64,000 nt of DNA from Lachnospiraceae bacterium UBA7179 (lineage in GTDB: Bacteria; Bacillota; Clostridia; Lachnospirales; Lachnospiraceae), in assembly GCA_002491195.1 (NCBI GenBank), contig DKVL01000012.1, forward strand, positions 62,001 to 126,000. The letters run 5' to 3'. A program made the position numbers and the translations under genes. Numbering within the stretch: the first letter of the stretch is position 1; the number at the start of each line of letters is the position of its first letter. Of the stretch, positions 8,729-18,829 are shown one piece after another. The notes under the pieces were generated by a model that saw only the letters and a program-made list of their open reading frames with translations, did not search any database and was not told the DNA's origin.

Positions 8729-11700
8729 ATGGAGAAGAAATTTTTCGAGGCATTTCCCAATCTCAGGCTGGACGGTGTACCAAAAGATCTGTTTGAGCAG
8801 GTTATGGTGGAGCGGATTACTGCTACCAGGCGCAAAGATCTGCTGCGCATTTACATCAAGAGCGGGAGATTGATTGAGAAGGAACATATTTATACTGTGG
8901 AAAAAGAGATCAAAAAGCAGTTTTTTCCACGGGAATATATGATCATAAAGATTTATGAGAAGTTTGTGCTGTCGGAGCAGTATAATCCGGAAAAGCTGAT
9001 CGGGCTGTACCGGGAGAGCATTTTGATGGAGATCAAGGAATGCGATCATATGCTCTATACAATGTTTCGGCAGGCAGATCTGCAGTTTCCAGAGGAAAAT
9101 ACAATGGAGCTTGTTCTGGAGGACAGTGTGATCGCAAAGTCCAAGGAGGATGAGCTGATTGGCATTTTGGACAAGGTTTTGAATGAGCGGTGTGGTTTTC
9201 AGGTAAAGTTTCAGACGGCTTACAAGGAAGCGAAGGCGAGTAAGTACAGGGAGGATGATGCGCTGCGGATCCAGAAGATTGTGGAGGGAATCAGCAGCCG
9301 TATTGGAGGAAGTGCCAGAGGAAACGATGTCGTTGCGGCAGCGGAGGGGGCAGTGCCTTCTGTGGTCATGAAACCTGCAGCCGCCGGGACAGCATCCGGA
9401 CAAAGCAAGACCAATACAACTGCGCCAGCAAAGCAAAAGGAGGCTGTGGCTGTTTCGGGCACAGAACGAAAGTCTTATGGCAGATTTGAGAAGGGCGGCG
9501 ACAGGGGCTTTCAGAAGAGGGCGCTCAAACGCTCGGAAAATCCGAATGTCATTTTTGGCAGGGATTTTGAGGACGAGTGCATTAACATCGAAGAAATCTG
9601 GGGCGAGATGGGCGAGGTCACGATCCGGGGCAAGGTGCGTGCGCTTGAAACCCGTGAGATCCGCAATGAGCGAACGATTGTGAGCTTTGAGATCACAGAT
9701 TTTACAGATACGATCAAAGTCAAGATGTTTGTACATAACGAGCAGCTTGCGGAGCTGACAGAGAATCTAAAGGTCGGGGCATTCCTGAAATTAAAAGGTG
9801 TCACAGTCAACGATACATTTGACAGGGAACTGACGATCGGCTCTCTTGTCGGGGTGATGAAGATACCAGATTTTACGACAACACGCATGGACAACAGCGC
9901 CAGAAAGCGCGTGGAGCTGCACTGCCACACCAAGATGAGCGATATGGACGGCGTCTCGGATGTCAAGGATATCATCAAGCGCGCCAAGAAGTGGGGGTAC
10001 AAGGCGCTCGCAATCACAGACCATGGCTGTGTACAGGCGTTTCCGGATGCGAACCATGCGCTGGATCACGATGATGATTTTAAGATTATCTATGGCGTGG
10101 AAGGGTATCTGGTCGATGATCTGAAAGAAATCGTGACGAATGACAAAGGGCAGGCTTTTGATCAGACATATGTTGTTTTTGATATCGAGACGACAGGATT
10201 TTCCCCGGTCACAAACCGAATCATAGAGATCGGTGCGGTCAAAGTGAAAAACAGGCAGATCACAGACCGGTTTTCCACCTTTGTCAATCCGGAAGTGCCG
10301 ATTCCTTTTGAGATCGAAAAACTGACAAGCATCAATGACAGCATGGTCATCGATGCAAAGACCATTGAGCAGATTTTGCCTGAGTTTCTGGAATTTGTCG
10401 GGGACGCGGTGCTGGTGGCACACAATGCGAACTTCGATGTGGGTTTTATCAGGGAAAATGCGAAGCGGCAAAATATTTCGGTTGATTTTACTTATGTGGA
10501 CACTGTCGGTATCGCGCGGACGCTGCTCACAGGGCAGGCAAAGTATACGCTGGACGCGGTGGCAAAGACGCTGAAGATCTCGCTGGAAAATCATCACAGG
10601 GCGGTGGACGATGCGGAGTGTACGGCGGAGATCTTTCTGAAATTTATTGAGATGCTCGAAAAAGACGATGTACATACCCTCGCAGAACTCAATGAGATGG
10701 GAAAGGCGAGTGTCGAGGCAGTCAGAAAGCTTCATTCATATCATATTATTATATTAGCGAAGAATCAGACGGGACGCATTAATTTGTACAGGCTTGTGTC
10801 TGAGTCCCACCTGACTTATTTTTATAAGAGACCGCTGATTCCGAAAAGTCTGATCCAAAAATACCGGGAGGGTCTGATCATAGGCAGCGCCTGCGAGGCC
10901 GGTGAGCTTTTCCGCGCCCTGCTGGACGGACAGAGCGATGAGCAGATTGCCCGTATTGTGGATTTTTATGATTATCTGGAGATCCAGCCGCTCGGCAACA
11001 ACCGGTTTATGATCGCGTCGGAAAAATTGCGGGATATCAACTCCGATGAGGACCTGATCGCGCTGAACAAGAGAATTGTGAAGCTGGGGGAACAGTTCCA
11101 CAAGCCGGTCGTTGCCACGTGTGATGTGCATTTTCTCGATCCGGAGGATGAAGTTTACAGGCGCATTATCATGACCGGAAAAGGGTTTAAGGACGCCGAT
11201 GAACAGGCGCCGCTGTATCTGCGCACGACGGAGGAGATGCTGGACGAGTTTGCCTTTTATCTGGGCAGTGAGAAGGCGGAGGAGATTGTCATCACAAATA
11301 CAAACAGGATTGCGGACATGTGTGACAGGATCGCGCCGGTGCGCCCTGATAAGTGTCCGCCTGTCATTGAGAACAGTGACCAGCAATTAACAGACATCTG
11401 TTATCGAAAGGCGCACGAGATGTACGGCGATGACCTTCCGGACATTGTGGAGGCAAGGCTCAAACGGGAGTTAAACTCGATTATCAGCAATGGTTTTGCC
11501 GTGATGTATATTATCGCGCAGAAACTTGTGTGGAAGTCGGTGGAGGATGGATATCTGGTCGGTTCGCGCGGCTCTGTCGGTTCCTCGTTTGTGGCGACGA
11601 TGGCGGGGATCACGGAGGTGAATCCTCTAAGCCCGCATTATTACTGCAAAAACCGCCATTACAGCGATTTCTATTCGGAGGATGTCAAGAAGTTTGCGGG

Positions 11701-13270
11701 AATGGCGGGCTGCGATATGCCGGACAAGTACTGTCCTGTCTGCGGCGAGAAGCTGATCAAAGACGGTTTTGACATTCCGTTTGAGACCTTCCTGGGATTT
11801 AAGGGAAATAAGGAGCCGGATATTGACCTGAATTTCTCCGGTGAGTATCAGAGCAAGGCGCATAAGTATACAGAGGTTATTTTTGGATATGGCCAGACAT
11901 TCCGCGCAGGAACGATCGGTACGCTGGCGGATAAGACGGCATTCGGGTATGTCAAGAATTATTACGAGGAGCGCGGAAAGCACAAGCGGACCAGCGAGAT
12001 CAACCGCATTGTGGAGGGATGTGTCGGCGTGCGGCGTACTACGGGGCAGCATCCGGGTGGTATCGTTGTTCTGCCGGTGGGGGAGGAGATCAATTCGTTT
12101 ACGCCGGTGCAGCACCCGGCCAATGATATGACAACGGACACGATCACGACGCATTTTGATTATCACTCGATCGACCATAATCTGTTAAAACTTGACATTC
12201 TCGGACACGACGATCCGACAATGATCCGTATGCTGCAGGATCTGACAGGGATTGATCCGACGCTGATACCGCTTGACGACAAAGACGTGATGTCACTTTT
12301 CCAGAATACATCGGCGCTCGGCATCACGCCGGAAGATATCGGCGGGTGTAAACTCGGCTGTCTTGGGATCCCGGAGTTTGGCACGGATTTTGCCATGCAG
12401 ATGGTCATTGATGCGCAGCCGAAATATTTCTCCGATCTTGTCAGGATCTCCGGCCTGTCGCATGGAACAGATGTTTGGCTTGGCAATGCGCAGACGTTGA
12501 TTCAGGAGGGAAAGGCAACGATATCGACGGCAATCTGTACGAGGGACGATATTATGACGTATCTGATCGGTATGGGGCTTGATTCGGAGGAGTCGTTCAA
12601 GATCATGGAGGCTGTGCGAAAGGGGACGGTTGCAAAGGGGAAATGCGGTAACTGGGCAGAGTGGAAACAGGATATGCTTGACCATGATGTGCCGGACTGG
12701 TATGTGTGGTCATGCGAGAAGATCCAGTATATGTTCCCGAAGGCACATGCTGCGGCATATGTCATGATGGGGTGGCGTATCGCGTACTGCAAGATCAATT
12801 ATCCACTGGCGTACTACTGTGCGTTTTTCAGTATCAGGGCATCAGCGTTCTCCTATGAGATCATGTGTCTGGGCCGGGAGCACTTAGAGCGCGTTATGGC
12901 AGACTACAGAAAGCGCAGCGACAGCCTGTCCAACAAGGAGCAGGATGCACTGCGGGATATGCGTATCGTACAGGAGATGTATGCGCGCGGATTTGAGTTT
13001 GTGCCGATTGACATTTTCAGGGCGCATTCCAGAAATTTCCAGATTGTCGATGACAAGATCATGCCGTCGCTGAGCAGTATTGAGGGACTTGGCGAGAAGG
13101 CGGCGGACGCGATCATGGAGGCGGCAAAGGACGGGCCGTTCCTGTCAAAGGACGATTTCCGCAGCCGGACGAAGGTGTCAAAGACCGTGATCGACCTGAT
13201 GGCGGACTTAGGGCTGCTGGGAGATATACCGGAGTCGAACCAGATCAGTTTGTTTGACCTGGTGGGATAA
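8729..13270 (+). CDS. polC: DNA polymerase III alpha subunit, PolC type
   Basis: The replicative polymerase of low-GC Gram-positives. The 1513 residues give, in order: an N-terminal domain (1 to about 190), a low-complexity linker with Ala/Gly and basic stretches (about 190-275), and an OB fold (about 290-375). A PHP domain follows from VELHCHTKMSDMDG near 394, split by the inserted 3'-5' exonuclease whose DIETTG motif is near 484. The polymerase core contains a zinc-type CPVCGE near 1000 and the catalytic EPDIDLNFSGEYQ near 1030. Length is somewhat above the roughly 1440 residues of the Bacillus protein, mostly in the linker. All functional motifs are present. Confidence 0.98.
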   Translation: MEKKFFEAFPNLRLDGVPKDLFEQVMVERITATRRKDLLRIYIKSGRLIEKEHIYTVEKEIKKQFFPREYMIIKIYEKFVLSEQYNPEKLIGLYRESILMEIKECDHMLYTMFRQADLQFPEENTMELVLEDSVIAKSKEDELIGILDKVLNERCGFQVKFQTAYKEAKASKYREDDALRIQKIVEGISSRIGGSARGNDVVAAAEGAVPSVVMKPAAAGTASGQSKTNTTAPAKQKEAVAVSGTERKSYGRFEKGGDRGFQKRALKRSENPNVIFGRDFEDECINIEEIWGEMGEVTIRGKVRALETREIRNERTIVSFEITDFTDTIKVKMFVHNEQLAELTENLKVGAFLKLKGVTVNDTFDRELTIGSLVGVMKIPDFTTTRMDNSARKRVELHCHTKMSDMDGVSDVKDIIKRAKKWGYKALAITDHGCVQAFPDANHALDHDDDFKIIYGVEGYLVDDLKEIVTNDKGQAFDQTYVVFDIETTGFSPVTNRIIEIGAVKVKNRQITDRFSTFVNPEVPIPFEIEKLTSINDSMVIDAKTIEQILPEFLEFVGDAVLVAHNANFDVGFIRENAKRQNISVDFTYVDTVGIARTLLTGQAKYTLDAVAKTLKISLENHHRAVDDAECTAEIFLKFIEMLEKDDVHTLAELNEMGKASVEAVRKLHSYHIIILAKNQTGRINLYRLVSESHLTYFYKRPLIPKSLIQKYREGLIIGSACEAGELFRALLDGQSDEQIARIVDFYDYLEIQPLGNNRFMIASEKLRDINSDEDLIALNKRIVKLGEQFHKPVVATCDVHFLDPEDEVYRRIIMTGKGFKDADEQAPLYLRTTEEMLDEFAFYLGSEKAEEIVITNTNRIADMCDRIAPVRPDKCPPVIENSDQQLTDICYRKAHEMYGDDLPDIVEARLKRELNSIISNGFAVMYIIAQKLVWKSVEDGYLVGSRGSVGSSFVATMAGITEVNPLSPHYYCKNRHYSDFYSEDVKKFAGMAGCDMPDKYCPVCGEKLIKDGFDIPFETFLGFKGNKEPDIDLNFSGEYQSKAHKYTEVIFGYGQTFRAGTIGTLADKTAFGYVKNYYEERGKHKRTSEINRIVEGCVGVRRTTGQHPGGIVVLPVGEEINSFTPVQHPANDMTTDTITTHFDYHSIDHNLLKLDILGHDDPTMIRMLQDLTGIDPTLIPLDDKDVMSLFQNTSALGITPEDIGGCKLGCLGIPEFGTDFAMQMVIDAQPKYFSDLVRISGLSHGTDVWLGNAQTLIQEGKATISTAICTRDDIMTYLIGMGLDSEESFKIMEAVRKGTVAKGKCGNWAEWKQDMLDHDVPDWYVWSCEKIQYMFPKAHAAAYVMMGWRIAYCKINYPLAYYCAFFSIRASAFSYEIMCLGREHLERVMADYRKRSDSLSNKEQDALRDMRIVQEMYARGFEFVPIDIFRAHSRNFQIVDDKIMPSLSSIEGLGEKAADAIMEAAKDGPFLSKDDFRSRTKVSKTVIDLMADLGLLGDIPESNQISLFDLVG

Positions 13271-13383
13271 ATGTATCTATAAATTTCCCCTTTTTGGAAT
13301 GGTGTGCCTATGAAAACAAACTTATAAATAGGTATTGCAGGCAGCAGGTATATAAATGGGAATTTTGTAAAGGAGATATACAT

Positions 13384-14034
13384 ATGGATTATCAAAAAAT
13401 AGATGGACTGTTGGTAAAAATAAAAAGTGCATATGACAGAATTGGCGCTGAAACAGAATTAATTGTAGAAGAACCGGCAGATATTGCAGAAGTGGAAGCT
13501 ATTGAAAATAGACTTGAAAGGAAATTACCATTACAGATTAGGGATTTCTTTTTGCAATATTCAAAAAAATGTATGTTTTCAGCGTTTTTACCAGATGATT
13601 TTGAATTACCAAGTGAACTGGATGAAATTTTTTCTGCGGGATTTTTAATATCATTAGAAGAATTTGTAGACGCGGAGAATTCAAGAAAAGATTACGCAGA
13701 AGGATGCTTTGTCAATGAAGATGATGAGTATGATGCTGTTTGGCGTCATAAATTAGGTTTTATGCGTGTTCCCAATGGCGATATAATAGCATTTGATGTG
13801 AATGAAAATGAAACAAATCCACCAGTGGTTTATCTTAGCCATGATGATGGTGAGGGACATGGATATATACTTGGTAGTGATTTCGATACATATTTTGAAC
13901 AGTTGTTATTGGTAGGGGCATGTGGTAATGAAGATTGGCAGATGATACCATTTTGCACAGATGCACAGTCAGGAATTGTATCGGATTGTGACAATGCAAA
14001 GAATTATCGAAGAATTATTGATTTACAGATATAA
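13384..14034 (+). CDS. SMI1/KNR4 (SUKH) family protein
   Basis: A 216-residue acidic soluble protein with the SUKH pattern: an N-terminal helix, then EVEAIENRLERKLPLQIRDF, a middle with hydrophobic strands, and GFMRVPNGDIIAFDVN followed by PVVYLSHDD. SUKH proteins are best known as immunity proteins of contact-dependent or secreted polymorphic toxins, but lone copies are common and their role is uncertain. No toxin gene is adjacent. It is visibly richer in A/T than polC and mraZ on either side, which suggests separate acquisition. The ATG at 13384 lies 8 nt after AGGAG (13371-13375). A strong terminator follows it. Confidence 0.82.
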   Translation: MDYQKIDGLLVKIKSAYDRIGAETELIVEEPADIAEVEAIENRLERKLPLQIRDFFLQYSKKCMFSAFLPDDFELPSELDEIFSAGFLISLEEFVDAENSRKDYAEGCFVNEDDEYDAVWRHKLGFMRVPNGDIIAFDVNENETNPPVVYLSHDDGEGHGYILGSDFDTYFEQLLLVGACGNEDWQMIPFCTDAQSGIVSDCDNAKNYRRIIDLQI

Positions 14035-14089
14035 TGGATGGTTCGTACAAATTACAGTTTGACGAATTGTCAGATAAGTAAAAATGTTG

Positions 14090-14137
14090 AAAATGGAAAA
14101 ACGCTCAATATTATTTGGGAAGTTTTTCCATTTTTTT
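14090..14137 (+). terminator. rho-independent terminator after the SUKH gene
   Basis: A perfect 13-bp stem, AAAATGGAAAAAC (14090-14102) with GTTTTTCCATTTT (14122-14134), with a 19-base loop and a T run ending at 14137. It isolates the division cluster from upstream transcription. Confidence 0.85.
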
Positions 14138-14211
14138 ATACATTGTTCCATAATTCTTTTTCTGCCCCAGGGATATGAGGACATTAGCGCTGCTGAATAC
14201 ATAAGTTCTGC

Positions 14212-14240
14212 TTGTTATTTTGCTGTATTTCATGTAAAAT
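14212..14240 (+). promoter_or_regulatory. housekeeping promoter of the mraZ cluster
   Basis: TTGTTA (14212-14217), a 17-bp spacer and TAAAAT (14235-14240) with a TG just before it, an extended -10. The predicted start, near 14247, falls immediately before the MraZ boxes. Confidence 0.7.
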
Positions 14241-14248
14241 GAATATGA

Positions 14249-14288
14249 AAGTGGTGGAAAGTGGAACTAAGTGGCACAAAGTGGTGGT
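14249..14288 (+). promoter_or_regulatory. MraZ operator: four 10-bp direct repeats
   Basis: Four consecutive decamers begin AAGTGG: AAGTGGTGGA, AAGTGGAACT, AAGTGGCACA and AAGTGGTGGT at 14249, 14259, 14269 and 14279. Repeats of a GTGG or TGGG core at 10-bp spacing upstream of mraZ are the known binding sites of the MraZ ring. They lie between the predicted transcription start and the gene, so MraZ binding should block its own operon. The last repeat doubles as the only purine-rich stretch before the start codon. Confidence 0.85.
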
Positions 14289-14294
14289 GATTGG

Positions 14295-14726
14295 ATGTTC
14301 ATGGGTGAATACAATCATACGATAGACACGAAGGGCAGGCTGATTATTCCCTCGAAGTTCCGCGAAGTTTTGGGAGATGATTTCGTGGTGACGAAGGGAC
14401 TGGATGGCTGTCTGTTTGTGTATGACAACACAGAATGGTCCGCTTTCGAAGAAAAGCTAAAGGCTTTGCCGCTTATGAACAAAGAATCTCGTAAATTTGT
14501 CCGTTTTTTCCTGGCAGGTGCAGCCAGCGTGGAGGTGGACAAACAGGGAAGAATACTGATACCGTCTGTGTTAAGGGAGTTTGCGGCGCTGGATAAGGAT
14601 GTGGTTCTCGCGGGAGTCGGGGGACGCATCGAGATCTGGAGCAAAGACCGGTGGGAGGAAACTTCGGAGTACGACGATATGGATGATATCGCAGAACATA
14701 TGTCTGAACTGGGGCTGATGATTTAA
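14295..14726 (+). CDS. mraZ: transcriptional regulator MraZ
   Basis: A 143-residue protein with two SpoVT/AbrB-like halves; it is a DNA-binding repressor of the division and cell-wall cluster. The N-terminus MFMGEYNHTIDTKGRLIIP matches the family, and the second half repeats the pattern with VDKQGRILIP. The ATG at 14295 is chosen because family members begin at this MFMGEY. The upstream in-frame GTG at 14271 lies inside the operator repeats. There is no independent Shine-Dalgarno site; GTGGTGG of the last operator repeat is the best candidate. Confidence 0.95.
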   Translation: MFMGEYNHTIDTKGRLIIPSKFREVLGDDFVVTKGLDGCLFVYDNTEWSAFEEKLKALPLMNKESRKFVRFFLAGAASVEVDKQGRILIPSVLREFAALDKDVVLAGVGGRIEIWSKDRWEETSEYDDMDDIAEHMSELGLMI

Positions 14727-14868
14727 TGTTGTCCGGGGGCAGGCTGTGAAATGCACGTACTATGAAACGAGGGGTATTTTCATGATAAGATCGTGATGGA
14801 ACCAAAAAAAGGTTCTGCTGTTGTATTATGAGAATTGCCGGAAGTCTCAGAAAGGAAGCCGTAATATT

Positions 14869-15810
14869 ATGGAAAGGGAATTTAGACACGCATCAGTATT
14901 GCTTGAGAAGACGATTGAAGCACTCAGGATCAAGCCCGGAGGTGTATATTTAGACGGTACCCTTGGCGGAGGCGGACATGCCTGTGAGGTGTGTAAGAGA
15001 CTGAATGATCAAGGCCGATTTTATGGAATAGACCAGGACGAGGCCGCCATAGAAGCAGCGGGGAAACGATTAGAAGAATTTGGAGAAAAAGTAACGATTA
15101 TAAGAGATAACTACTGTAATGCAAAGGAAGTATTGCGAGAAAAAGGCGTGGACCATGTGGATGGCATTATCCTTGATCTTGGCGTGTCCTCGTATCAGTT
15201 AGACACTGTGGAAAGGGGATTTACCTACAGGTATGACACGCCTCTTGATATGCGTATGGACCAGCGGCAGAATCTGACGGCGAGGGATATTGTGAATGAC
15301 TACGATGAACAGTCGCTGTATCGAATCATTAGAGATTATGGCGAAGATCAGTTTGCCAAGAACATTGCAAAGCATATCGTGCAGGCAAGGGCAGAGAAAC
15401 CGATTGAGACAACGTTTGCATTAAATGAAGTCATCAAGGCAGCTATTCCGGCAAAAATGCGTGCGGTTGGCGGGCATCCGTCCAAGAGAACCTTTCAGGC
15501 GATCCGCATTGAGTGCAATCATGAACTCGATGTGCTCCAGGATTCTCTCCAGGATTTGGTAGATCTGTTAAATCCACAGGGGCGGCTGTGCATTATCACA
15601 TTTCACTCGTTAGAGGACAGAATTGTCAAGAACTTTCTCAAGGAAATGGAGAATCCATGTACTTGTCCGCCAGAATTTCCTGTCTGTGTCTGTGGAAAGA
15701 TTCCATATGGAAAAGTGATATCACGGAAACCAATTCTGCCGTCACAGCAGGAGATGGAGGAAAACCCGCGGTCAAAGAGCGCGAAACTCAGGGTTTTTGA
15801 GAGGATTTAA
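14869..15810 (+). CDS. rsmH: 16S rRNA (cytosine-1402-N4)-methyltransferase
   Basis: S-adenosylmethionine-dependent methyltransferase (formerly MraW) that modifies C1402 in the decoding centre. The 313 residues contain the SAM-binding [21 protein letters not shown] and the C-terminal HSLEDRIVK. The ATG at 14869 follows AAAGGAAG (14851-14858) and gives the standard [13 protein letters not shown]-terminus. The gap after mraZ (about 140 bases) holds only a small GAACC-GGTTC hairpin near 14798. Confidence 0.96.
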   Translation: MEREFRHASVLLEKTIEALRIKPGGVYLDGTLGGGGHACEVCKRLNDQGRFYGIDQDEAAIEAAGKRLEEFGEKVTIIRDNYCNAKEVLREKGVDHVDGIILDLGVSSYQLDTVERGFTYRYDTPLDMRMDQRQNLTARDIVNDYDEQSLYRIIRDYGEDQFAKNIAKHIVQARAEKPIETTFALNEVIKAAIPAKMRAVGGHPSKRTFQAIRIECNHELDVLQDSLQDLVDLLNPQGRLCIITFHSLEDRIVKNFLKEMENPCTCPPEFPVCVCGKIPYGKVISRKPILPSQQEMEENPRSKSAKLRVFERI

Positions 15811-15845
15811 TGTAAAATGATGCAAATAAGAAAGGATATTGAAAA

Positions 15846-16355
15846 ATGAGACGTGCCAATTCAACAACAAGGACAAGCGCAGGCAGACGAAGCACAGGCA
15901 GTCACAATACCAATCAAAACAATCTATATATAGAAGGAAGTGCAGTCAGAAAGCCGCAGACGATGTCCCCGACGCGCAAACATGACGGACCGGTCTATCA
16001 GACCTGGACTGTGCGCAAAACGAAAGTAAAAGCAGTTCCCATGAATAAAGGCTATATTGGGGTGGCAGTTGCAGCATTTGTAATTGTCTGTTGTGTGCTG
16101 ATGGCCTATGTAAATTTACAGTCAGATATTACCAACCATATCACAACGATATCAAAACTTGAAAGTCAGCTCAACGAAATGAGACTTGCAAATGATGAGA
16201 CCTACACGAAGATCATGAGCAGTGTTGACTTGGAGGAGATCAAGCGCATTGCGGTTAATGAGCTTGGCATGAAGTATGCAAAAGAAGGACAGGTTGTCGA
16301 GTATACTGGTGAGGGAAATGATTATGTTCGCCAGTATGGGGCGCTACCGGAATGA
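15846..16355 (+). CDS. ftsL: FtsL/DivIC-like cell division protein
   Basis: A 169-residue bitopic membrane protein. Residues 1-70 are cytoplasmic, polar and Ser/Thr/Arg-rich. One membrane helix spans about 71-92 (YIGVAVAAFVIVCCVLMAY). A coiled coil follows (SKLESQLNEMRLANDE), then the short EIKRIAVNELGM segment typical of FtsL. In the divisome FtsL with DivIC and FtsQ activates the FtsW-PBP synthase. Identification rests on topology and on position between rsmH and a class B PBP, the normal place for ftsL. Sequence conservation in this family is low. Confidence 0.85.
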   Translation: MRRANSTTRTSAGRRSTGSHNTNQNNLYIEGSAVRKPQTMSPTRKHDGPVYQTWTVRKTKVKAVPMNKGYIGVAVAAFVIVCCVLMAYVNLQSDITNHITTISKLESQLNEMRLANDETYTKIMSSVDLEEIKRIAVNELGMKYAKEGQVVEYTGEGNDYVRQYGALPE

Positions 16356-16382
16356 TCAGTAGTATTAATGCAGGGTGGTTTG

Positions 16383-18764
16383 ATGGCAGAAAGAAGCAGA
16401 AATATCAGCAGAAATGCGAATAAAAAAAAGACAAATCAACGTAAAAACGCAACAAAAAATGGAACGAAAACTGTAAATAGAACAAAAAGCAGAAATGGCG
16501 GTGTTTCCAAGTCCAACCATAGAAATCAGAGAAGGCAAAGGGCAAGCATGAACAAAGTAAAATCGATGAAGCTGGCAGTGATGATGCTGATCATTCTGCT
16601 GGCTTTTACGGGATTGGGGGGACGTCTGTATGCGCTTGCACGCGACAATCAAAATGATTATCAGAAAAAGATCCTGTCGCAGCAGCGCTATGATTCCAAG
16701 ACGCTGCCATTCAAGAGAGGGAGCATCTTAGATGCCAATGGAACGATCCTGGCGACGAGCGAGAAGGTGTACAATGTTGTTCTCGACTGTAAGGTTATGC
16801 TCTCCGATGAAAAGAACGAGGATCCTACACTTACGGCACTTGCAGAGTGTTTTGGATTGAATCAGACGGAGCTTAGACAGTATGTGAGTGAGAATCCAAA
16901 CTCGCAGTACTATGTTCTCAAGAGAAGAATCCCATATGATGAGATGAGTCCGTTTCTGGACCGGAAAAACGAGTACAACGAAGCATCGGCCAAGGACAAG
17001 AACCAGGAAATGGGCATGATTAACGGTGTGTGGTTTGAAGAGGAGTATATCAGGCGTTATCCAAACAATACACTGGCCTGTGATGTGATTGGCTTTACGG
17101 GAACCGACAACAACGGTACGTATGGGCTTGAAGAATATTATAATGATATTCTGAACGGTACAAATGGCAGAGAGTATGGATACCTGAATGACGATGCAGC
17201 TCTGGAGCGCAAGACAGTAGCAGCGGTGGACGGAAATACACTTGTGAGCACGATTGATGCCAATATACAGGCAATCTGCGAGAAATATATCAAACAGTTC
17301 AATACAGAACATTTTGGTGAGTACCGGGAGGGAGAGCAGGGCGCATACAATATTGGAGTGATCATTCAAAACTGCAACAATGGCGAGATCATGGCGATGG
17401 CAAGTTATCCTGATTTTGATCTCAACAATCCTAAAGATCTGTCGGGCTATTATACAGAGGAGCAGATCGCGCAGATGGAGGCGGATGATACATACTATGA
17501 TACGCTCAATTCCCTGTGGAGAAATTTCTGCATATCGGATACCTACGAGCCGGGTTCTACGGCGAAATCGCTCACTCTGGCGATGGGGCTTGAAACAGGG
17601 AAGATCGTGGGGAATGAGTCATACGAGTGTGGAGGTTATCTTGAGGTGGGCGATCACAAAATCAGGTGTAATGTCAAGAGCGGACATGGCACGCTTGATG
17701 TGGGTGGTGCTCTGGAACAGTCGTGCAATGTGGCTTTCATGAAGATGGGTGAGGCGATTGGCGCAAAGACTACCTTGGAGTTTGAGCGGATTTTTAACAT
17801 TGGGCTAAAGACCAATATAGACCTTTCGGGGGAAGCAAGGACAGCGTCCCTGGTTTATAATGAGAGCACAATGAGGTCTGCAGAGCTTGCGACTGCTTCG
17901 TTCGGGCAGGGATACAATGTCACGATGATCGAGATGGCGACCGCTTTTTCTTCTATTATAAATGGCGGATATTATTATGAGCCGCACATGGTCAGTAAGA
18001 TCACCAACTCCAACGGCGATACCGTAAAAAATATAGAGCCCAGAGTGTTAAAGCAGACCATATCATCAACAACGTCAGAGCAGATGCGGCAGTACCTCTA
18101 TGCCGCTGTGGCGGAAGGAACCGGAAGGTCGGCGCGTCCCGCAGGGTATGCGATTGGCGGCAAGACGGGAACTGCGGAGATGGCAGGGCGTGACAAAGTA
18201 AATTATGTTGTATCATTCATAGGGTTTGCGCCGGCAGACAATCCGCAGATTGTCATTTACTGTGTGATTGACAGGCCGAACGTGAAAGATCAGGCTCATG
18301 CGACCTACGCGACGGGCATTGTCAAAAATATCCTGACAGAAGTACTTCCGTACCTGCATATCGCAAAGACTGAGGAGATGACAATTGCAGAGCAGGAGGA
18401 AGTGGACAACATACTCGGCAATATGGTGCAGGATGACACCTCTGACCAGGAAACCGGTGAGAACGGTGAAGGCGCAGAAAACGGCGAAGGCGGGAATGGC
18501 GATCCTGCTGGGACTGAAAATGGAGAAACAGGGCAGTCTGGTGAGAGCAAAGAAGGCGGAAGCGAACAACCATCAGGTGGCGGAGACAGTCAGGGCAATG
18601 GGATTCCATTTTATGTGGTTGATCCCGATACAGGAGAACTGATCAATCCTGCGACTGGTGAGAAAGCAGAGATGGACAACAGTTCGGAGGACAGCGAAGC
18701 CCTTCCGGAGCCAGTAAGCAGCACTTCTGGAAATTCCGAACAGGATCCGCAATCGCCTTTTTAA
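16383..18764 (+). CDS. class B penicillin-binding protein (FtsI/PBP2-type transpeptidase)
   Basis: A monofunctional septal transpeptidase that cross-links peptidoglycan. The 793 residues give a basic cytoplasmic N-terminus of about 60 residues, one membrane helix (about 63-85), a dimerisation/pedestal domain, and the penicilloyl-serine domain. Its motifs are STAK near 392, SCN, and KTGTAE near 594. After about residue 690 comes a Glu/Gly/Asn-rich tail and a short YVVDPDTGELINPATGE segment; no PASTA domain is visible. Position suggests the division enzyme FtsI/PBP2B. The ATG at 16383 is preferred to the in-frame ATG at 16368 because AGGGTGG lies between them. Confidence 0.9.
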   Translation: MAERSRNISRNANKKKTNQRKNATKNGTKTVNRTKSRNGGVSKSNHRNQRRQRASMNKVKSMKLAVMMLIILLAFTGLGGRLYALARDNQNDYQKKILSQQRYDSKTLPFKRGSILDANGTILATSEKVYNVVLDCKVMLSDEKNEDPTLTALAECFGLNQTELRQYVSENPNSQYYVLKRRIPYDEMSPFLDRKNEYNEASAKDKNQEMGMINGVWFEEEYIRRYPNNTLACDVIGFTGTDNNGTYGLEEYYNDILNGTNGREYGYLNDDAALERKTVAAVDGNTLVSTIDANIQAICEKYIKQFNTEHFGEYREGEQGAYNIGVIIQNCNNGEIMAMASYPDFDLNNPKDLSGYYTEEQIAQMEADDTYYDTLNSLWRNFCISDTYEPGSTAKSLTLAMGLETGKIVGNESYECGGYLEVGDHKIRCNVKSGHGTLDVGGALEQSCNVAFMKMGEAIGAKTTLEFERIFNIGLKTNIDLSGEARTASLVYNESTMRSAELATASFGQGYNVTMIEMATAFSSIINGGYYYEPHMVSKITNSNGDTVKNIEPRVLKQTISSTTSEQMRQYLYAAVAEGTGRSARPAGYAIGGKTGTAEMAGRDKVNYVVSFIGFAPADNPQIVIYCVIDRPNVKDQAHATYATGIVKNILTEVLPYLHIAKTEEMTIAEQEEVDNILGNMVQDDTSDQETGENGEGAENGEGGNGDPAGTENGETGQSGESKEGGSEQPSGGGDSQGNGIPFYVVDPDTGELINPATGEKAEMDNSSEDSEALPEPVSSTSGNSEQDPQSPF

Positions 18765-18829
18765 CATATATCGTTCCTTCCATTCATAAAATAGTAGCAA
18801 TACAAATTTTAGGATGGCAGAGGGGAAAA

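Noticed and set aside
14271..14294. GTG at 14271 as start of mraZ
   Set aside because: It falls inside the operator repeats and adds residues absent from the family.
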